Below, in pieces: positions 20,319 through 32,329 of a stretch of DNA of 64,000 nt (its first letter is position 1; every line of letters starts with the position of its first letter). The stretch is from Euglena gracilis (taxonomy: Eukaryota > Euglenida > Euglenophyceae > Euglenales): positions 54,007,341 through 54,071,340 of the forward strand of contig CP154955.1 of the NCBI GenBank assembly GCA_039621445.1. Direction: 5' to 3'. A program made the position numbers and the translations under genes. The notes beneath the pieces are model-generated. The model saw nothing but the letters and a program-made list of their open reading frames with translations, had not been told where the DNA came from and did not search any database.

Positions 20319-20544
20319 CCGGCTTCTTTTTAAGACCCCCGGCCCCCCCCCCACCAACCCACCCAGGGTGGCGCGGGACCCCCCAAAATCGGGCCCATTA
20401 AAAGCAATCTTCAAAAAAATTTTGGCACTTCGCGCCGAAAAGGTATACCCGGCGCCGGACCCCCCCCCCTGGGGGGGGTCCGGCCCGGACCCACCCACCC
20501 CCCTCCCCCCGGGGGGGGGGTCTTCTGACTTAAAAAGAAGCCTG
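20319..20544. mobile_element. Family 1 TIR element
   Basis: A 226-bp element with ends CCGGCTTCTTTTTAAG and CTTAAAAAGAAGCCTG and a perfect 8-bp target duplication ACGTAACC (20311-20318, 20545-20552). The interior has the CGCGCCGAAAAGGTATACCC hairpin block shared with 36421 and 63220. Not in a recognised exon. Confidence 0.9.
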
Positions 20545-22290
20545 ACGTAACCTTGCCCCCTCTGAAGAAGAACAATGTGAAAAATGACACATCTTTCTTG
20601 GAAAATCAGGAGACAGTGAGCACAAAAACAATCATCCAATGTGCCAAACTGTTTAGCTGTGTGATGAATAGAAGCAAATTCACTTCTATTCATCACGCAT
20701 GCCCAGTATGCGAAAAACACAAAAACAAATACCAGTAAGACAAAAAACACAAATGCCAGTATGCAAAAATCATAATAATTAGTGCACAGAGCATTTGACA
20801 CCAAATTGCTTTTAGGAAATGAATCCATCAATAATTGTGGGTCCTCTCCACCCGGTGCTTGGCCTGGGGCCATGATTGAGGTGAAGCTGGAGGGCCAACG
20901 TCAGGGCCAAGTTTGTACCGTGGGCCATGCACAAAGTAGGCCAAAAACCCCAAAAAAGGGGGGGCCAAAGGTCGCAACATGAGGCTGAAGGCCATCTTTA
21001 GGGGGGGCGAAATTTGCATGTGAGGGGCCCAAATAACTTCGCACGGGGTGGGACCAAAAAGCTTCCTCCACTAGCTTTGCAGGGGGGGAAAGCCACCCAA
21101 GTCGACCAAAAGTGCCCAAAACTTTGGGCAGGTGAACTTTTGGGGGGAGGTCCTGGGTTCCCCCCGGGGGGGGGTCCAACCCCCTCGGCAGGTGGAGGGG
21201 GGTGGTACGGAGCCCCCCCCCCCCAGTCCAGAGGGGGGAAACCCCCCTAACCCATTCACCCTCCTTTTATCGACCCCTGGGTTAGCTACCGGTTTGCTTG
21301 GTCGGCTGCGGGTCTACAACAGAAGTGGAATGCCGCCTCTTTGGTTACCTGGAGGAGCCTCCCCCAGGGTCAGGGTATTAAATGAGAGGGGAGGAGGGGG
21401 GAGGGGGGTGCTCCCCTCTGGGTAAAAAACTGGCGCAAAGCGCCGGAAAGGGGGGTTTTTTTAGGAGCTTCAAGAAGAGCCCGAGATTGCGTTTTCAGGT
21501 GATTTTTTCTCCAAATTGACAAAAACAGATGATAAAAATATAAGTCTGCCGGCGCAAAGCGCCGTGAAAGGAAAAATTTTTCTTTCCATTCGGGGTCCCC
21601 GGACCCCTCGACGCTGGGGGGGGGGGTGTGTTGGGCCCTCACTACCCCTGGGGAGTGGGGAGGGGTCGGACCCCCCCCTCCCCCTGCACAAAACCAACGC
21701 TCACTTAATACCCTGCCCAGGGTACTGAGTGAGCGAAGAGAAGGGGGGGGCCTGACCCCCTCCCCCGTACAAAAACTTTTGCGGGTTGAAAAAAGCCAAA
21801 AATAGTGTTTTCGCACACTTTTCTTCAAAATTGGCGAAAACTACAGCAAAAAATGCATCTTGCAAAAAATCGGTGAGTCAATTTTTTATTTTGGAAAACC
21901 AGTCAGTCACTACCCCCCCCCCCCCCAGGGGGGTCAGCCACTCTGGAATCCAAATGAAACCGACCACAAACGTGGGGGGAAAAAAGCCCCAAAAGTGGGG
22001 GGGGAAGCAAAAAATTTCCTGCCCCTTCAGCGCTGGGTCACTTGAATGGTTTTTTTTTTGCGGCTCCCTTCTGTGCCAAAACCAGTGACTCACTCTGGGA
22101 AAAAACCAGTCACCCACTCCCGGGGGTGGGCCAGCGGCAAAATGATTGTCTGCCCAGGACCTCCCTCCCTCCCTCCCTCCCTGGGGGGTCTTCCAAGTGA
22201 AAAGAAGCCTGGCCCCAGATGGGGAGTAGTCTTTTCTTCTGAGAAACCCTTTTGATCAACATAGAGGAGTAAGATCAGAGGTGGGACTGA
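20545..22290. other. Repeat-rich, no gene recogn­ised
   Basis: Bases 20652-20695 hold a near-perfect hairpin (GTGATGAATAGAAG / CTTCTATTCATCAC). Bases 21290-21365 carry a fragment of the 22.3-24.5 kb element ends (GAAGTGGAATGCC, TTTGGTTACC). Bases 21370-21790 and 28150-28560 share TATTAAATGAG and GCAAAGCGCCGGAAA blocks. Bases 21890-22120 contain TGACTGACTGG-type repeats, and a Family 1 right end (AAGTGAAAAGAAGCCTG) lies near 22213. Confidence 0.5.
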
Positions 22291-22337
22291 AGAAATAGTG
22301 CAGTGCCGCGGGTCTACCGCAAAAGTGGAATCCTAAC

Positions 22338-22600
22338 TTTTTGGTTACCTTCGAGGAGGCTCCGCGGAGGCTCAAGGTAACCAGGCTCCGAGGAGGCTCC
22401 GCGGAGGCTCCTCGGAGCCTAAGGTAACCAGGCTCCGCGGAGGCTAAGGTAACCAGGCTCCGCGGAGGCTCCAAGGTAACCAGGCTCCGCGGAGGCTCCA
22501 AGGTAACCAGGCTCCGCGGAGCCTCCTCAGAGCCTAAGGTAACCGGGCTCCGCGGAGCCTCCTCGGAGCCTCCTCGGAGGCTAAGGTAACCAGTTTTGCC
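22338..22600. repeat. GGTAACC/CTCCGCGGAG satellite, block 1
   Basis: About ten units of AAGGTAACCAGGCTCCGCGG with GAGGCTCC extensions. Each unit contains two self-complementary words (GGTTACC-like and CTCCGCGGAG). Confidence 0.9.
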
Positions 22601-23139
22601 AGGGCATGTTGTGAACATGGTAATAACAGGAATTTTGTTTTTTTTTGTGTTATAAAGAGAAACGTTATTCAATGTCAAACATGGACAGATCATGCTCTTC
22701 CAAACCTGTCAGAACCTGTCCATTTTCTGTTTCGTTTTAAACTGTATGTTATCACTCAAAGTCCCTGTCCGTTTGCTGCCCATTTGCTCAGGGGGAACAT
22801 AATTCACGGACTAACTCACGGACTAATTCACAGACTCACAGGTGTAACAAAAAATTAACAGACTTCGGGAGGCAACATAGAGCGTAAACGAAACGGAAAA
22901 TGAATTTATTCAGCCAGGATTTTACCTGAATTATCCAGACGCCAGAATTGTGCCTGAGCTTGTGATCCCATTGGGATTTGCCGCAACTTTTAATCCTGAA
23001 TTGGACTAAAGAATCTTCAACCAGGTGAACGAACAGTCACGTGGGGGGGAGGTGGTAGACAAACTACACGTCAGCATGGATGTGATGTTGCAAATAAAGG
23101 CCAGGTGAAACCCAAAGTGGTGTCCATTTGGCTGTGCCC

Positions 23140-23300
23140 GGGGGGGAGGGGGGGGGGAGGGGGGAGGGGGGGGGGGAGGGGGCCGCAGGCCCCCTCACCC
23201 CCGCCCCCCCCCCCCCCTCCTCCCCTCCCCCCTCCCCCCGCCCCCCCGGACCCCCCCCCTCCCCCCACCCCCCCCCCTCCCCCCCCCCCCCCTCCCCCGC
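23140..23300. repeat. Poly-G then poly-C palindromic block
   Basis: GGGGGGAGG runs followed by CCTCCCCCC runs; self-complementary overall. Possibly unstable or mis-assembled. Confidence 0.8.
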
Positions 23301-23329
23301 TCCCCAATAACAACATCCCTTTGTGTGGA

Positions 23330-24085
23330 CAAAGTTTGGCGGACATGGCGTAAATAGCAAACGGGTAAACGGTAAAAGCAAATAAGGCGGACATGGCGTT
23401 TTTGTTGCAAATGGATTTTTGGTTTCAACAAGTTTGGCGGACATGGCGAAAACAGCAAATGGGTAAACGGTAAAAGCAAAATCAGGCGGACATAGCGTTT
23501 TTGTGGCAAATGGATGAATGGTTTTCAACAAGATTGGCAGACATGGCATTATATAGCGAACGGGTAAACGCTGAATGCAAAATAAAGAGGCAAATGGATA
23601 AATAGTTTTCAACAAGTTTGGCGCAGGGCGGTCCTTAAAGAAATAAAAAAACAAAATTCTGCCGTCCCACACTCAATAAAAAATACAGGAAAATGGGCAA
23701 AGAAATTTGGCATTCTTCGGCGACAACAGGCCGATATCAGGGGGAAAAACTGATTATTGGCATCCTGTGACCATCGACCAATCCACCCAAATCCTCCAAA
23801 AGTGTGTTTTTTTGGACTTTTTAATTTTGGACCCCGTTCAAATCCCAGTCCTGCCCTTGGTCGGCCCTTTGGCCGAAAGAGGGGCGGTGCTTAAGAAAAT
23901 TAAAAAAAAAACTTTCCTGTCCCTTAAAGACTGCCCTGGTTTAGCGGACATGGCGTAAATGGCAAACGGTTAAATGGTGAAAATAAAAATTAGGAGGACA
24001 TGGCGTTTTTGTTGCAAATAGATTTTTGGTTTTCAACAAGTTTGACATGGCGTAAACAGTAAACGGGTAAACGGTAAAGCGGTGC
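23330..24085. repeat. GGCGGACATGGCG tandem repeat
   Basis: Units of roughly 100-120 bp built from GGCGGACATGGCGTAAA, AAACGGGTAAACGGTAAA and TGGTTTTCAACAAG. The array is interrupted at 23635-23938 by a Family 3 element. Confidence 0.85.
23635..23938. mobile_element. Family 3 TIR element in a tandem repeat
   Basis: A 304-bp element with ends CAGGGCGGTCCTTAAAG and CTTAAAGACTGCCCTG. The target duplication is GTTTGGCG/GTTTAGCG (one mismatch). The array unit reads on across it, so the insertion is clear. It carries GTTCAAATCCCAGTC, like the B box of a tRNA gene. Confidence 0.9.
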
Positions 24086-24114
24086 GATACCAGACATGGC
24101 CTGTGTACAACAGT

Positions 24115-24420
24115 GGTTACCTCCGAGGAGGCTCCTCGGAGGCTCCAAGGTAACCAGGCTCCGCGGAGCCTCCGCGGAGCCTAAGGTAACCGGGCTCCGC
24201 GGAGGCTCAAGGTAACCAGGCTCCGAGGAGGCTCCGCGGAGGCTCCTCGGAGCCTAAGGTAACCAGGCTCCGCGGAGGCTAAGGTAACCAGGCTCCGCGG
24301 AGGCTCCAAGGTAACCAGGCTCCGCGGAGGCTCCAAGGTAACCAGGCTCCGCGGAGGCTCCTCGGAGCCTAAGGTAACCAGGCTCCGCGGAGGCTCCTCG
24401 GAGGCTAGGTAACCAAAACT
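24115..24420. repeat. GGTAACC/CTCCGCGGAG satellite, block 2
   Basis: Same unit as 22338-22600, ending in GGTTACC-type flank at the right end of the composite element. Confidence 0.9.
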
Positions 24421-24470
24421 TAGGATTCCACATTTGCTGGGACCCCAGTGCCGCTGCGGCATCTGCGGCG

Positions 24471-25060
24471 CACGGAAAGAAAGCTGCTGCAGCACACGGT
24501 GACAGAACAAATCCTTTCTGCATCGTGCACGGCACATGAATTCTTTCTGTGCGGACAATGAACTTAACCTTATTATGCATAAAAAAAAACTTACTGAAAT
24601 TATGCCTCCTTGCTTCAAAGACATTGGAAGACAAGCCTTCAGGTCTCAGAGAGTGTTGTGTGCGAACGGACTGAGGTGCGAAACGTTACATACAGAAATG
24701 GCAGGGAGCAGCTGTTGGGAGAAGGAAGGAGGTGTCCACAGAGAATATCGGAGCACTCGTTGCAGCGTTCGGGAACTTGAAACTGCAACTCAGCCAACGA
24801 AGCGGCATGTATGAATGAATACCCTTGCTTTGCCATTTGGGTGCTCCGGATTGTCCTGTTTTGAACAACCACGTGGTGCACATTTATCAGCACGCATATG
24901 GAAATCGTTTAAACGTGGCCTTTTCTAGATCAATAGTCAGGGTTTTTGGTGGACTTTTTTCTTGGCACTCCCAAAACTCCTCTGTATGTATGTATGTGTG
25001 TATGCATATGTATATACATACATACATACATATATATGTATATATACACAAAAAAATAGA
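24471..25060. other. No gene recognised; (TATG/CATA)n tract at end
   Basis: A 92-aa plus-strand frame at 24536-24814 has no recognisable domain. Bases 24985-25050 form a GTATGTATG/CATACATACA simple repeat, partly palindromic. Confidence 0.4.
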
Positions 25061-25341
25061 AATGGCAGGTCCTAACTATATACCCCTCGGGGGGGGGCAT
25101 ATCGTTGGATCACGGGGGGTCCAAAATATTTTTACATTATTTATTGAGTAGGGTTAAAGTCACGAGTTCCGCCTAACTTTAGGCCTACTTGTACACCTAA
25201 CACTAATCTATAAATCAGGCCTGAAATTAGGCCGAACCCCTAACTCTAACCCTATTCCATCAAATATCCAACAATTTTTCCCAACCCCCCTGATCCAACT
25301 CTATGGCCCCCTGGGGGGGGGATATAGTTGGGACCTGCCAT
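25061..25341. repeat. Inverted-repeat element, TGGCAGGTCC ends
   Basis: The left end ATGGCAGGTCCTAACTATAT and right end ATATAGTTGGGACCTGCCAT are complementary over about 60 bp, including GGATCA and C/G runs. The interior has TAACCCTA-like words. Size about 280 bp. Confidence 0.7.
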
Positions 25342-27160
25342 ACACACACAGAGGTAAGCAAAAAAACACAACTTCTCGCAAATTTCTCATCATATGCAAA
25401 TAAATGCAAACTGAAAAAAGCGCAAATTTTCAAGATAATTTTGGATTGAGCAAAAAAATGCAAATTCAACCACTTGCATATGCCCCTCTGCTAACACAGG
25501 GGGGGGGGCATCATCCTGGGAAATGTCAACCCCAACTTCGACGCATCTCCAAGTTACCCCCCCCCCCGGGCACTTGGCCCGGTCCATGATGGAAGGCAAG
25601 GCCGGGGGGGGGGGGCAACCTTGGGGGCCAATTTAAGATTTTTGGCGGCCATGTGCAAAAGGCCGACAAAGGCCTTTTGGGGGGCTAAGTTTGCATGAAA
25701 GCAGGAGGAGGGCCAAGCGCGGGAGCCAAATGTGTCGGAGAGCCAAGATGTTTGTCGGAGAGCCAAAGGTGCACATGCCGTTTGCGCCCGGTGCAGGTGG
25801 TGATGTCGCCCATACCATAATGGGCGGTGGTCCCAGCCCAATGGTGGGGAGCGATTGGGATGGAGTGGTCTCAGGCTCCTTCAGAAATCGCGGTGAGCCG
25901 AACACAAAATGCCAAGAAAGCGCCAAACGGGCCGCAGATTGTCAGCTTGGGTGGCTGACCCCCCCCACAACATTTTTCCACAAACGTGCCACTGACACAG
26001 GACGTGCGAATGACACAACGTGCCAAAATCAAAAATACTCCAATAAACAAAAGACCAGGTAATGTCCCAGAAATGCGCCGTTGATGGGGGGGGGTCAATG
26101 ACACGGCGGCAGGAGGCGCCCATGGTACCAACCCCCTTTCGGGGGGGACCAAAAACAAAATTGAAGATGGAAAAATACGGCGGTCTGGGCCAAAACAGCA
26201 TGGAAATATTTAGCAGGGTTTTGGACAAAAAAAGTTTGGAAAAAAAATGGCACACTTTCAAAAGTGAAAACGATGAACACTATTTTGGATGAACATCATC
26301 AAAATCAGAGGAAATACCTAAAAAGTTCCGTTTGGCCATGCCACTTTTTAGGTGGGGTCGGGTTTGTGGGTGGGTTGTGCTTGTGGTTGTGCACTCCCTG
26401 TGGTCCCAAAAATCCCGGGGCCAGATAATGGCCATGTTCAAGGGAAATTGATTGGGTTGACCGACCAGATGTGGGTTGGCCTGCCATCACTTGCCCATAC
26501 CGGGGGGGGAAAAAATTGGATGCCGAAAAAATTGATTGGGAAAAAATTGGCGTACAGAAATCCTGCCAAATTTTTCCGGGCCTTTTTTGAGAATCCTGCC
26601 TCAAAATTTTGAAAATCACCCTTTTTCCAGTCATCTTGCACACAAAACCTGCCAATTTTTTCCGGGCCGTTTTCAGGTTTGGCACCAATTTTTTCGGCTT
26701 CCAATTTTGTCGGGTCTAATTTTATCTAGCTTCAATTTTTTCCCCCCCCGGTATGGGGGGAGAGAATTTTTCATTCCCCCCCAGGGAATTGGCTGCCGAA
26801 AAATAAGTAGTATTGAAAAAAATGGAAGAACGAAATCCTGCCAAATATTTTGCTGTTTTTTTTTTTGGCCGAGACTGCCAATTCTTTCGATATGTGGTTC
26901 AGCGAAACATTTTCAGCGGGGCGCAACGCCGGACCGGAGATTCTGACTTCACAAAATCGACCCAAAACGCAATTATGGGCACTTTTTGGGTCAAAATCGC
27001 CAAAAAATTTGGCACATAATGCCGGAAGAAAGAATTTGACCTTTTCTCCCCCCCCATTCACGGTGAGGGTGGGGGTGGGGGACCCCCCTCCCCGTAGGCA
27101 AGGACAGCCGGTTTATATCCAACCCTGGTGAGTTGACCTTCCTCAGAAAGAAGCCTGAGC
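25342..27160. other. Repeat-derived, no gene recognised
   Basis: Bases 25590-25740 are a Family V copy. Bases 26370-26480 resemble the Family 1 long subtype (AATGGCCATGTTCAAGGG). CCATACCGGGGGGG at 26495 and CCCCCCGGTATGGGGG at 26745 are an inverted pair. A Family 1-like right end (CAGAAAGAAGCCTG) is at about 27140. Confidence 0.4.
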
Positions 27161-28100
27161 CAAAGTGAGGGAACAGCAAATTGGCAAAACCGCCCGCTGG
27201 GGAAGGAAGGGAATCGACAGCTGTCTGCTGGTGTGGAATCTGAGATCAGGGGTGCTCACTCTGCATTACACCCCATGAATGCTCAGAAACCATCGCAAGT
27301 TTGGCCCAACCAGTCACATCTGCTGAGGTCAATCTGTGTCCAATAAGCTGTTGGCTGTAAGGGGGTTGGGGTCCTGGCAGGAGCAGTTAACATCATTAAA
27401 AAAAAGTGCGATGCAAAAAGAAACAAAACCAAATCCATTTTTCAACTGTTTAAGAAAGGGGGAGCGAAAAAGTGACACATTAAATGTGTGCTTCTAAAGC
27501 TTCCTGTTGTGTGTTAAATAAAAAACGTTCCGGTGCTCAAATTTTTTGTGCTGCTGCACCATGAAAATATGGCGGAATCATGAAACTACCTGTCCTGGTA
27601 GACATTGACCCGTTGATACCTCTTGCTTCTCTTGGGCGGGATGTGAGTGTGCACCTTGCGAAAAGAAGTTTTACGGCAAACCGTTAAGACAATGATGCCT
27701 ACCAATTACCATAAACTTTGTTTGAAATATGTAAATGTGCAGGGGATATGATCAACCTCTCCTTGAAGGGGTAAAAAAAAAACCACGACTTTTGCTTTGA
27801 TCCCCTGGAAACTGTCCCCCACCTCCACACTTACTCACCTGCCCCGTCTCTTATCTCTGTTCTGTACTCGTCGACCCGTCTGGAGACTGTTTCCAGGTGG
27901 GGGCAGCCACCCCCTCCCTATGGTCAACAACCAAGGGGACCCTGAAAAATCTAACAAAAAAAGTGTGAAATCCTCAGTGGACACTAACACAAGAATGGCT
28001 GATGAGCCAGTCACGACATTTTTGAATTGAAATGAATGCACACCATTGCACTTGCCCCCTTAGGCAGTGGGGGAGGGTATGGGCAAGGAGGACACCCCAC
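27161..28100. other. Mostly unique sequence; weak exon-like frame at its end
   Basis: A frame ending with TGA at 28030 reads MVNNQGDPEKSNKKSVKSS and TNTRMADEPVTTFLN after a CTGTTTCCAG acceptor-like site at 27897. Hydrophilic; no family recognised; could be a terminal exon. The rest holds nothing I can name. Confidence 0.25.
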
Positions 28101-28779
28101 CTAAAGAAAAGAATGTTCAAAACCCTGGCGGGGACCCAACTGCCTCCCCCCCACCCACCCCAGGATATTAAATGAGCGGGGAGGGGGGGAGGCGGTCTGG
28201 ACCCCGGAGGGGGGGGTTGGTTGGACCAGCTCCCCCACCGTGCAAAATATTTTCTGATTCAGAGCGCTGGAAAAAATTTTGGACCCACAAAAAGGCCCAA
28301 AAATCGCGGATGATGCCATTTTTGCAGCCACCTAGCCCGATACGTATTATGGATGGTCGTCGAGAGTTGCTGGGTGCGTTTGCACCAAGCAACTCTAAGC
28401 AGATCCTGACAAAACCGGACAAATCTGACATCATTTTTTTTGGCCTTCTGGAGGTGGGGTCCAGCCCCCCCTCCTCCACCCTTCGGACCGGGGGGGGGGG
28501 GTCCGGCACTCCCCAGACCCCCCAATTTTTTTCCGGCGCAAAACGCCGGAAAAGATGAAAAATTCGTTGTCTGTTGTGACCGATTTTTCAAAAAAAAGAG
28601 TGTGAAAACATTTGTTGGAAGTGTCCCCCCCCCCGTGTCCCCCCCGTGTCCCGGACTAGCGACCTCTTTCGATTCCCGAAAAAATCACCTTTCTTCCCAT
28701 CGTCATCGAAAAAATCACCTTTCGGCCCATCCTTTGCCCACCAAGGGATGGGGCTGACTTGTGTGGGGGTGATTCGGCT

Positions 28780-29070
28780 CACGGGGGGGGGGGGTCACGG
28801 GGGGGGGGGGGAACACCACATTTTTGGTGCAAAATTAGAAATCACCGAGCCGGAATTTTTGTGGAAAAATTCCACAAATTAGGAATCCCCACACCTGAAA
28901 TTAGGAGTTTGACACCAAATTAGGAATCACCAAGCCCAAATTTGAAAAAATTACACCTCAAAATCTGCCTGAGAATTTTATCAAATTAGGCATCACCGGC
29001 CAAAAATTTTCCCAACGAAATTTCGCCGAAAAGGGTCCTTGTTCGGGTCATGGGGGGGGGGGGGTCCCCC
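28780..29070. repeat. AAATTAGGAATCACC repeat, copy 1
   Basis: Irregular units of AAATTAGG(A/C)ATCACC within a longer block (CACGGGGG, AACACCACATTTTTGG, then GCCGAAA(A/G)(G/C)GGTC) that recurs directly at 56755-57010. Confidence 0.8.
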
Positions 29071-29267
29071 CCTGAGCGCAAGAATCTGTCACATTTCGAC
29101 AAGCTGATGAAAGACCTCCGATCAAAGAAGTATCTGCAAAAAAAAAACAATTTTGGGTTTGGCACAAGCGCTGGTTGGAAAAACATGCCTTTCAAAACTC
29201 TCCACGTGATTTTGGTACTTTCTGGGCAAAATATATTTGAAACCAAGGTTTTGGGGGAGACCTCTGG

Positions 29268-29318
29268 GGAGGTTAGGGTTAGGATTAGGGTTAGGATTAG
29301 GGTTAGGTTCAGGGTTCA
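29268..29318 (+). repeat. Degenerate TTAGGG telomere-like array
   Basis: GGTTAGGGTTAGGATTAGGG and following units give about six TTAGGG/TTAGGA copies. Interstitial; it suggests a TTAGGG-type telomere in the organism. Confidence 0.75.
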
Positions 29319-29369
29319 GACCTGCTTGGTGGGGGAGGGGAGCAGACTCCCCCAAAGATAGATTTTACT

Positions 29370-29640
29370 TCCGGGGGGGGGTTTCCCGGGCCAAACCCAC
29401 CTGCTCACTGCCGAAAACCCACCCACCCACCCACCCACAAAAAACCCAGCCAAATCAGCCGAAAACACGGAAAAATGTTTTCCCGGCCCGGCCCTTTGTC
29501 CAGGCCAAACCCTGGCCAATGGCGCCCCCCGTCCCCCCCCCCCCGGGGGGCAGAGGCCCCAACCCCCCCCCCCTCGAAAACCCACCCACCCCACCCCCAG
29601 GGTGCGGTTACACAGGTGTTAAATGAATCCATGCCCCCAA
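29370..29640. repeat. Family U repeat, copy 1
   Basis: Contains (CCCA)n, AGCCAAATCAGCCGAAAAC, GGCAGAGGCCCCAACCC and TTACACAGGTGTT. The same order of blocks is at 41785-42030. Confidence 0.7.
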
Positions 29641-30239
29641 ACCCTCAGTCAGTTAGGCAGGGACCAGGTTGACATGGAGATGAATGGCCTCCCATTGGTT
29701 AAAATAGGTTTAGCACTTTACCTGCAAAAGCAGCGATCGTAACACAAGCAAAGGGGGTTCAGGGGCATCAAACATAGGCCTCCAAAGGATCATTCACAGA
29801 ACATATAACGAGATCGACAGCGGAGTCATATGATTACACGTACGGCATACGGCACTCATATGGAAATTCAGGCCGAGGAGGGACAAACATCCTGTTTGTC
29901 ACAATCAGAAGAAAGAAGGCCCACAAAAAGGCAATGCAACTGCAGATGCTGATGCAAACGCAGACAACAATGCAAATGCAATTTTTTTGCACACCTCCAT
30001 CCCAAATGTAAAACCCCCCTTGGGGTTCTGAGTTTGGAAACCAAATATAGAACCCCCCCCTTCTGGGGACGCATAAAAAGTGCTTCAAAAAACCAAAAAT
30101 ATTTTTTGGTATTCAAAAAGGATTTCTGCCACTTTTTTTGGAAAAAAATATCCTCCAGCAGATATCAAACTCCACTCACTGGAAAATAAAAATTAAATTT
30201 CTTATATTCTGGAAAATAACTGGAAAACACAAAAAATTA
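29641..30239. other. No feature recognised
   Basis: AT-rich; short frames only. Confidence 0.35.
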
Positions 30240-30700
30240 TTCAAAAAATGGGCCCAACAGAACTTTTGGTGAAACATGATGAGTTACGGGGGGGGTGCAA
30301 CATGGGGTGCAACAAAGTAACGCGACACAAAAAAAAACACAAATTGCATGTAAAATCTTTGGAGTTCCCCCGGGATGTATGCACTTTTCCGCTGGAGAAA
30401 ACTTGGAAAAAAATTCAGCTCCGCCAAAGAAAATTTTACATTTCTCATAAAAATGAGCATTCTGTTGACTAAAAATTGACAAAATTTTTGTCAATTTGGG
30501 GGGGGTCAGGGGTCAAGACAAGGAATTTTTCACAATCAAAATTATTCAAATTAACAGCAAAATACAAAAATTACCAGAAAAAAAAAACTCAAAAAAACAC
30601 ACAAAAAACACACACACACAAAACGAAAATTTGCCAAAATTGAAAAAACGCAAGCAAAACCCGCAAAAAAAAATGCATTTGTGTTCCCCCTCTGTGAGTT
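30240..30700 (+). repeat. Family W repeat, copy 2
   Basis: Shares CAAGGAATTTTTCACAATCA and CAAAAA/CACACAAAAA tracts with 39471-39990 in the same orientation and with 8945-9290 in inverse. Confidence 0.6.
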
Positions 30701-31555
30701 ACAGTCTCCCTTGGATCCCTCCCATTGAAATTTCCAACCAAATATAGACTTCCATGAGGGCCTTGTAAAACAGCCGGAACATAGAATTGGGGGAGTTCCA
30801 AATTTGGAGGATCCCTGTTTTCCTCTTAAATCCCATCCCATCCGCGCTGTACGGAACACCCATTCTGCTTGCGGTTTCTTTTTTTTTTTGATCCCATTGC
30901 CCAGACCCTTCCGTCAGCAAGTACAGAACAGAAATAATCAACTAAGGGAAGAAAAAACCAACATTTTCGACCCACAGCGACATAAAAGTTCAAGGAATGA
31001 CATTTCTTCAGGTTATTAGGGTCCCCCAGCACATGTTTTGTGATCAAGCCATGTGGGTGGAGGTGGTGGGACCGCCTTGGACAAAGACGGGTGGAAAATT
31101 CCCTCCCACTTGAACAGTGGTATGGCAAAATAGTTGATTTTGGCCCAACGTTAAGCATCAGGAAAACATTTTGGTCCCTCCTGAAATTGGACAAAAAGTG
31201 CGTTAAAACACTTATTCTTGGCAGAAAAGGTCAAAAAAATCCATATTTTCTGGCGGTGCCTGAGGGAACAATCTGCCCTCTTCCTGGGCTCCTGGGTCCC
31301 TCTGTACCCCCTTGAAGTGGGGTCTGTCAATGCAAATTCTACCAAATTGTCAAATTATTATTCTACAAATTATTAATTCCACCAAACCACAGCGTTGCAT
31401 CAAGCTCTCCTCGGCTCACAAAAGGGTTGGCACGAACGGCGCAGGTGTGGGGTGGGGCGCTTCAAGCCCTGTGTGTCACACCCAGTGGGTTGGGGCGCAA
31501 CGGGGCATGTAAGGGCAGTGTGGCCCATTCACAGCTCGGAGATGGAGCCCACCAG
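30701..31555. other. No gene recognised
   Basis: Short frames only. An A-rich and C-rich patchwork without a copy elsewhere in the window that I noticed. Confidence 0.35.
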
Positions 31556-31559
31556 CATT

Positions 31560-31870
31560 CACTGGGTTGCCCCCCCTTGTCCGCCAACCGGGTTCCTACA
31601 ACCTCCAACCAGGTTGTGGGAACGCAGGGGTTGGTCATTCCGCCCCCCCAACCTATGACCCCCCGACCGGGGTCGGTCAAACGACTAACCCCCCCCGGGC
31701 AATTGTCGCGTGACAAATTGGGCAACAAGGAGGGGGGTACCATTTTCCCGGGGTAAAATTTTGGCCGGCAAAAAGGGGGGTAAAAAACGCCCGGGGGGGT
31801 AATTTGCCGGGGGGGGGGGGGGGGCGGCGCGGGTAGGTGCCAAAAAACAACCCAATTTTCAAAGCTCCCA
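31560..31870 (-). repeat. Family T repeat (inverted copy)
   Basis: Contains CCAACCGGGTTCCTACAACC, CCCCGACCGGGGTCGG and GGTGCCAAAAAACAACCCAA, matching 14390-14625 in reverse. Confidence 0.6.
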
Positions 31871-32019
31871 AAGTTGACCCCCCCCAAAAGTGGGTCCGCC
31901 CGAGCCCCCCCCCCCCCCGGGTGCCAGGGGGTGAATGGATCCAGACCCCTCCGCCCAGGTTTGCTTGAGCCAGAGGGGATCCTGATGCATCCCCCCCCCC
32001 CAGGGGGGATGCATCATTC

Positions 32020-32253
32020 AGCTATCCCCTGGGGCCATTTGGGCACTTTTTGGGCAAAAATTGGCCAAAAATGCAAAAAATTTTCGGCCACTAGAAGAAA
32101 AAATTGACCCTTTTTGGGGGGGTCCCAGGCACCCCCCCCCCAGGGTCGGTCCGGACCCCCCTGGCAGGTGGGGGGGGGTCCGGACCCCCCTGTCGGCCAG
32201 GGGGGGGGGGCACCTAAACCATGTACGCCCTCCTTATATCAAACCCAGCACGG
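32020..32253. mobile_element. Family 2 element, partial
   Basis: Carries the shared interior (GGGCACTTTTTGGGCAAAAA, AAATTTTCGGCC, GGTCCGGACCCCC) and the right end CACCTAAACCATGTACGCCC running to ATATCAAACCC. The left end was not identified. Confidence 0.65.
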
Positions 32254-32329
32254 GACCCCCTAAAATTAGCTGCAGCCAAGTCGGGAAATACAGAGGGGCA
32301 GGCACCGGGTTTTAAAAGACCTCGGGCAG

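Larger units (their letters stand above)
22295..24470. mobile_element. Composite element with satellite-bearing inverted ends
   Basis: The left end (22299-22350) and right end (24410-24470) share, inverted, GTGGAATCCTAA(C/G)TTTTTGGTTACC-like sequence followed by the same GGTTACC/CCGCGG satellite. The inside holds another tandem repeat, a poly-G/poly-C block and an inserted Family 3 element. No transposase frame was recognised. Confidence 0.6.

Noticed and set aside
20136-20873. 245-aa minus-strand frame with a hydrophobic stretch
   Set aside because: It reads through the Family 1 element at 20319-20544; the hydrophobic part is from T-rich DNA.
23830-23850. tRNA gene
   Set aside because: Only a B-box-like word; no cloverleaf, acceptor stem or A box could be built around it.
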